Assembly: GCF_027116575.1 (NCBI RefSeq)
Contig: NZ_CP098252.1
Span: 1,426,001-1,490,000, forward strand
Length of the DNA stretch: 64,000 nucleotides
Origin: Oxalobacter aliiformigenes
Lineage (GTDB): Bacteria > Pseudomonadota > Gammaproteobacteria > Burkholderiales > Burkholderiaceae_D
Direction: 5' to 3'
Made by a program: the position numbers and the translations under genes. How positions within the stretch are numbered: position 1 is the first letter of the stretch; every line of letters starts with the position of its first letter. Below the pieces are notes generated by a model. The model ran no database searches and was not told the origin of the DNA. It was given only the letters and a program-made list of their open reading frames with translations. Below, in pieces: positions 61,469 to 64,000 of the stretch.

Positions 61469-62482
61469 ATGAAGAAAACTCTTGTCTATCTGTTTTTGGG
61501 ACTGTCTGCGTTCGTTCTGGTCGCATGCAGTACCAAAAACAACGATCCTTATCATTTGCGTATAGCCTATTCGCCATCCTTGTGCCAGGCACCTCTGCAC
61601 ATCGCCGTCGAAAAGGGTTTTTTTGAAGCGGAAGGCATCAAGCCCGAAAATATCCAGCTTGATGCCTCTCATGCACAGGAAGCTGTCGGAACCAATCAGG
61701 TTGATCTCGGCTTCGGTCTGGTCAGCAAGTTTCTACAACCTGTCGAAAACGGACTTCCGGTCAAATTCATCGCAGGCATTCACAATGGTTGCATCAAGAT
61801 ACTGTCCCTGAAAAAATCCGGCATCACATCCATCGCTGATCTGAAAGGTAAACGGATAGGTGTTCCAGCCTTGTCGGATGCAGCGACCCTGATTGCAAAA
61901 CGTGCTCTTTTGTCTGAAGGAATCAGTGTGGATGCAAAAAATCCGGAAGTCGAATTTGTCGTGTATTCAAGAAACGATTTGCCGCAGGCGCTGCAAAAAG
62001 GTCTTATCGACGTTATTGCCCTGAATGACCCTGTTGCCACCATAGCAGAAGAACAACTGGATCTGGCCGTCATTCTGGATACATCGAAAACGCATCCTTT
62101 CGATGAGGAATACTGCTGCGTCGTTTTCATCACATCGAAGCTGGCCAGCGAACGTCCGGAAATTGCCGCTGCCGCAACCCGGGCCATCCTGAAAGCATCG
62201 GCCTGGGTACAGGAACATCCCGAAGAAGCGGCAAAAATCCAGCTTGACAAGAAATATGTATCCGGTGATCTGGCATTCAACACAAAACTGTTGAAAAGTT
62301 ATAACTATCATCCTTCCATACAGGGGGGGTATAACGCCATTGAACTGAATGCCCGGCAATTTGCGGAAATCGGCATTCTGAAAAAGGGAACAGACTCAAA
62401 GGCTTTCGCTGACCGCGTTTATCTTTTTCAGAAAAACGTGCCCGACAGTTATACCGCTGCCGATGTTGCCAATGTGAAATAA
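61469..62482 (+). CDS. ABC importer substrate-binding lipoprotein (NMT1/SsuA-like)
   Basis: 337 aa. The start follows AACCAAAGGAAAATCC. The lipobox is VLVAC (Cys20). The periplasmic-binding fold shows LRIAYSPSLCQAPLHIAVEKGFFEAEGI, VDLGFGLVSKFLQPVENGLPVKFIAG, and LKGKRIGVPALSDAA, as in NMT1/NrtA/SsuA proteins. Lipid anchoring of the binding protein is less usual in Gram-negatives. Ligand unknown. It is the third gene of the importer operon, 53 nt after the ATPase. Confidence 0.88.
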   Translation: MKKTLVYLFLGLSAFVLVACSTKNNDPYHLRIAYSPSLCQAPLHIAVEKGFFEAEGIKPENIQLDASHAQEAVGTNQVDLGFGLVSKFLQPVENGLPVKFIAGIHNGCIKILSLKKSGITSIADLKGKRIGVPALSDAATLIAKRALLSEGISVDAKNPEVEFVVYSRNDLPQALQKGLIDVIALNDPVATIAEEQLDLAVILDTSKTHPFDEEYCCVVFITSKLASERPEIAAAATRAILKASAWVQEHPEEAAKIQLDKKYVSGDLAFNTKLLKSYNYHPSIQGGYNAIELNARQFAEIGILKKGTDSKAFADRVYLFQKNVPDSYTAADVANVK

Positions 62483-62510
62483 ACCGGTTTCCTTGAACAT
62501 GCGGAAAAAC

Positions 62511-62550
62511 TGACGGCCCGGCAGAAGAGCGATCATGCAAAGGGCCGTCA
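62511..62550 (+). repeat. Long-stem hairpin between binding-protein and DUF1847 genes
   Basis: TGACGGCCC (62511-62519) pairs perfectly with GGGCCGTCA (62542-62550) over 22 nt. No U tract. Likely an mRNA-stabilising or processing hairpin that sets different levels of the flanking genes. Confidence 0.6.
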
Positions 62551-62569
62551 TCAGAAAAGAACATCCATC

Positions 62570-63238
62570 ATGGCTAAAAAAGACATTATTCTCAGCTGTT
62601 CGGATTGCGCAGCACTGGCCTGCAGGGCAAAAAACGAATCCAGATATCCCGCTTTCTGTCTGACGGAACATGTCGATAACGATCAACTGGCGAAAGTCAT
62701 GAAAATCTATGAAAACAATCAGGAAATGGGAGATATTTCCCGTGTATCTGCCGGTATCGAAGGCGAATTCTACGGCCGGCTGACTCGCGTGGAAGAAACG
62801 ATCAAATTCATTCAGCGCATGGGTTACCAATATATCGGCATTGCATCGTGTGTCGGTCTGATGAACGAAACACGGATTTTTTCAAGGATCCTCAGAGCAT
62901 TGAATATCAAAAGTTACACCGTCGGCTGCAAGGTCGGTGCCATAGACAAGACGGCAGTCGGTGTACCGAACGAAAAAAAACTCAATGGCGGATGTGGTCA
63001 TGAATCCATGTGCAACCCGATCATGCAAGCCAAAGTTCTGGAAAAGGAAGGAACCGATTTCAATATCGTCATCGGACTGTGCGTCGGACACGACACCATG
63101 TTCCTCAAATATTCGGCTGCACCGACTACCGTCATGATCGTCAAGGACCGTGTTCTGGGACATAACCCGGTGGCGGCACTTTACACGGCCAATACAATTT
63201 ATTCCCGATTCAAGGAAGAACTCAAAGTCGGGAAATAA
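62570..63238 (+). CDS. DUF1847 cysteine-rich protein, possible metal binding
   Basis: 222 aa, cytoplasmic. Cys-rich motifs: SCSDCAALACR at the N-terminus, YIGIASCVGLMNE, GCKVGAIDK, NGGCGHESMCNP and GLCVGHDTMF. This is the pattern of the DUF1847 family, suggested to bind metal; the biochemical role is unknown. It lies between an importer and metY on the same strand, after a hairpin. In this setting it may act on a sulfur compound or provide a thiol/metal function (inference). Confidence 0.85.
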   Translation: MAKKDIILSCSDCAALACRAKNESRYPAFCLTEHVDNDQLAKVMKIYENNQEMGDISRVSAGIEGEFYGRLTRVEETIKFIQRMGYQYIGIASCVGLMNETRIFSRILRALNIKSYTVGCKVGAIDKTAVGVPNEKKLNGGCGHESMCNPIMQAKVLEKEGTDFNIVIGLCVGHDTMFLKYSAAPTTVMIVKDRVLGHNPVAALYTANTIYSRFKEELKVGK

Positions 63239-63250
63239 GTGAAAAAGAAC

Positions 63251-63286
63251 TGTACCGCTCATGGGGAAAAAATCATGAGCTGTACA
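63251..63286 (+). repeat. Hairpin in the DUF1847-metY spacer
   Basis: TGTAC-C-GCTCATG (63251-63263) pairs with CATGAGC-T-GTACA (63274-63286) with one mismatch; loop GGGAAAAAAT. A second possible stem, CCTGA/TCAGG, follows near 63308-63330. No known SAM-type riboswitch was recognised. It may be a terminator without U tract or a leader structure of metY. Confidence 0.5.
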
Positions 63287-63380
63287 AGATGAGGCATCTC
63301 ATTCTCCTGACGGGAATTTTTCCTCAGGGATTGATTCAGGTATCGCCGAAACAAGCAAGAAATTTAACGAGAACCATATC

Positions 63381-64000
63381 ATGCAAAATTCGATAAAAAA
63401 CAATCCGTCTTCCCTCAACGATCAAAACACATGGGGAATCGGAACACAATGTATCCAGGCAGGGTTCGAGGCAGCAGTCGGAGGACCGCGTGTTTTGCCA
63501 ATTTACCAGACGGCATCCTACAAATACGAAGACGTGGATCAGGTCGAACGCCTGTTTGCACTTGAGGAAAGCGGTTTCAAATATACCCGCACAGGCAATC
63601 CCACTCTGGCGGCCTTTGAACAGAAAATGACTATTCTGGAAGGTGGTACTGGTGCTGTGGCTACCTCGACCGGCCAGGCCGCTGTTCTGCTTGCCGTCGC
63701 CAATCTGCTAAGGGCAGGGGATCATCTGGTTTCCGCCAGAACCATATATGGCGGTTCCCATGTACTTTTCGGAACGACTCTGAAAAAACTCGGTATCGAA
63801 ACAACGTTTGTCAATCCGGAAGACCCTGTGGAAGAACTCCGCAAGGCATTCCGTCCCAATACCCGCTTAATCTTTGGGGAAACAATCGGCAATCCCGCGC
63901 TCGACATCCTGGATTTCGACAAGTTTTCCTCACTGGCGCACGAATTTGACGTACCTTTCATTGTTGACAATACTCTTGCAACGCCTTTTCTTTGCCAGCC
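63381..64000 (+). CDS. metY: O-acetylhomoserine sulfhydrylase-type PLP enzyme (5' part, cut by window edge)
   Basis: About 207 codons are visible, starting MQNSIKNNPSSLNDQNTWGI. Cys/Met-metabolism PLP family: TQCIQAGFEAAVGGPRVLPIYQTASY, KYTRTGNPTLAAFEQKM, GAVATSTGQAAVLLAV, RTIYGGSHVLFGTTLKKLGI, FGETIGNPALDI and VDNTLATPFLCQP. The PLP lysine lies beyond the edge. The RTIYGG and VLFGTT wording fits MetY (sulfide to homocysteine) better than MetB/MetC. Its place after the importer and DUF1847 genes suggests a sulfur-assimilation cluster. No good Shine-Dalgarno is seen (ACGAGAACCATATC). Confidence 0.88.
   Translation, partial: MQNSIKNNPSSLNDQNTWGIGTQCIQAGFEAAVGGPRVLPIYQTASYKYEDVDQVERLFALEESGFKYTRTGNPTLAAFEQKMTILEGGTGAVATSTGQAAVLLAVANLLRAGDHLVSARTIYGGSHVLFGTTLKKLGIETTFVNPEDPVEELRKAFRPNTRLIFGETIGNPALDILDFDKFSSLAHEFDVPFIVDNTLATPFLCQ

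Noticed and set aside
63275..63292. Five-codon frame with a Cys codon (MSCTR) before metY
   Set aside because: Too short, inside the hairpin and without a ribosome site; not comparable with the Cys-triplet frame at 59565.

Overview
The window reads as chromosome of a Gram-negative betaproteobacterium. The supports are a Bordetella/Burkholderia-type trimeric porin, a two-gene lolC-lolD set, the order pyrG-kdsA-eno-ftsB and the order mltG-tmk-holB-tatD. Moderate GC content, AT-rich spacers and the gene set suggest Oxalobacteraceae, possibly Oxalobacter; that placement is an inference, not something the sequence proves. I saw no prophage, insertion sequence, integrase or CRISPR array.

Layout. 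1-2.7 kb: a divergent metal-resistance pair (MerR-type regulator, cut by the window edge, and a His-rich P1B ATPase) sharing a 19-bp-spacer promoter. 2.7-4.2 kb: rmuC. 4.4-13.9 kb: two very large paralogous GGDEF-EAL membrane sensors in tandem. 14-18.7 kb: a FAD-linked 2-hydroxyacid dehydrogenase, a YihY-type membrane protein and an MFS_3 exporter. 18.7-28.3 kb, minus strand: an RND tripartite efflux operon (adaptor, pump, outer-membrane factor), then an NRDE protein and bioF-bioH-bioC. 28.5-34.1 kb: thiD, ygfZ, then mltG-tmk-holB-tatD. 34.1-35.0 kb: an AT-rich stretch with a 28-codon membrane-peptide gene and a possible second small transcript. 35-41.4 kb: ankyrin protein, nadB, a tiny membrane protein, proC, a 0.9-kb gene-free gap, recJ. 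41.6-51.5 kb: lolC-lolD-tatD-comEC, then pyrG-kdsA-eno and ftsB, then tRNA-Asn. 52.4-57.3 kb: a glutaredoxin-like protein lacking the usual first cysteine, two tandem DUF3829 lipoproteins, an unknown 154-aa protein and a porin with a Fur-like box over its promoter. 58.1-59.4 kb: an orphan HipA-type protein. 59.5-64 kb: an ABC importer (permease, ATPase, lipoprotein), a DUF1847 protein and the start of a MetY-type sulfhydrylase.

Most notable: the ABC importer operon begins with a near-consensus sigma70 promoter and a 47-codon reading frame with an excellent Shine-Dalgarno and three consecutive Cys codons. That frame overlaps the permease start. The Cys/Gly/Met codons can base-pair (10 bp, two G-U) with the segment just before the permease start. 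With metY downstream, this looks like a cysteine-sensing leader peptide controlling uptake of a sulfur compound. The promoter, reading frame and pairing are visible; the function is inferred.

Other points of interest are the 28-aa peptide transcription unit, the HipA protein with Asn in place of the metal-binding Asp, the glutaredoxin with an altered active site, the ABC ATPase with LSVGM instead of LSGGQ, and the twin c-di-GMP proteins. All assignments rest on reading motifs by eye; no database search was run.
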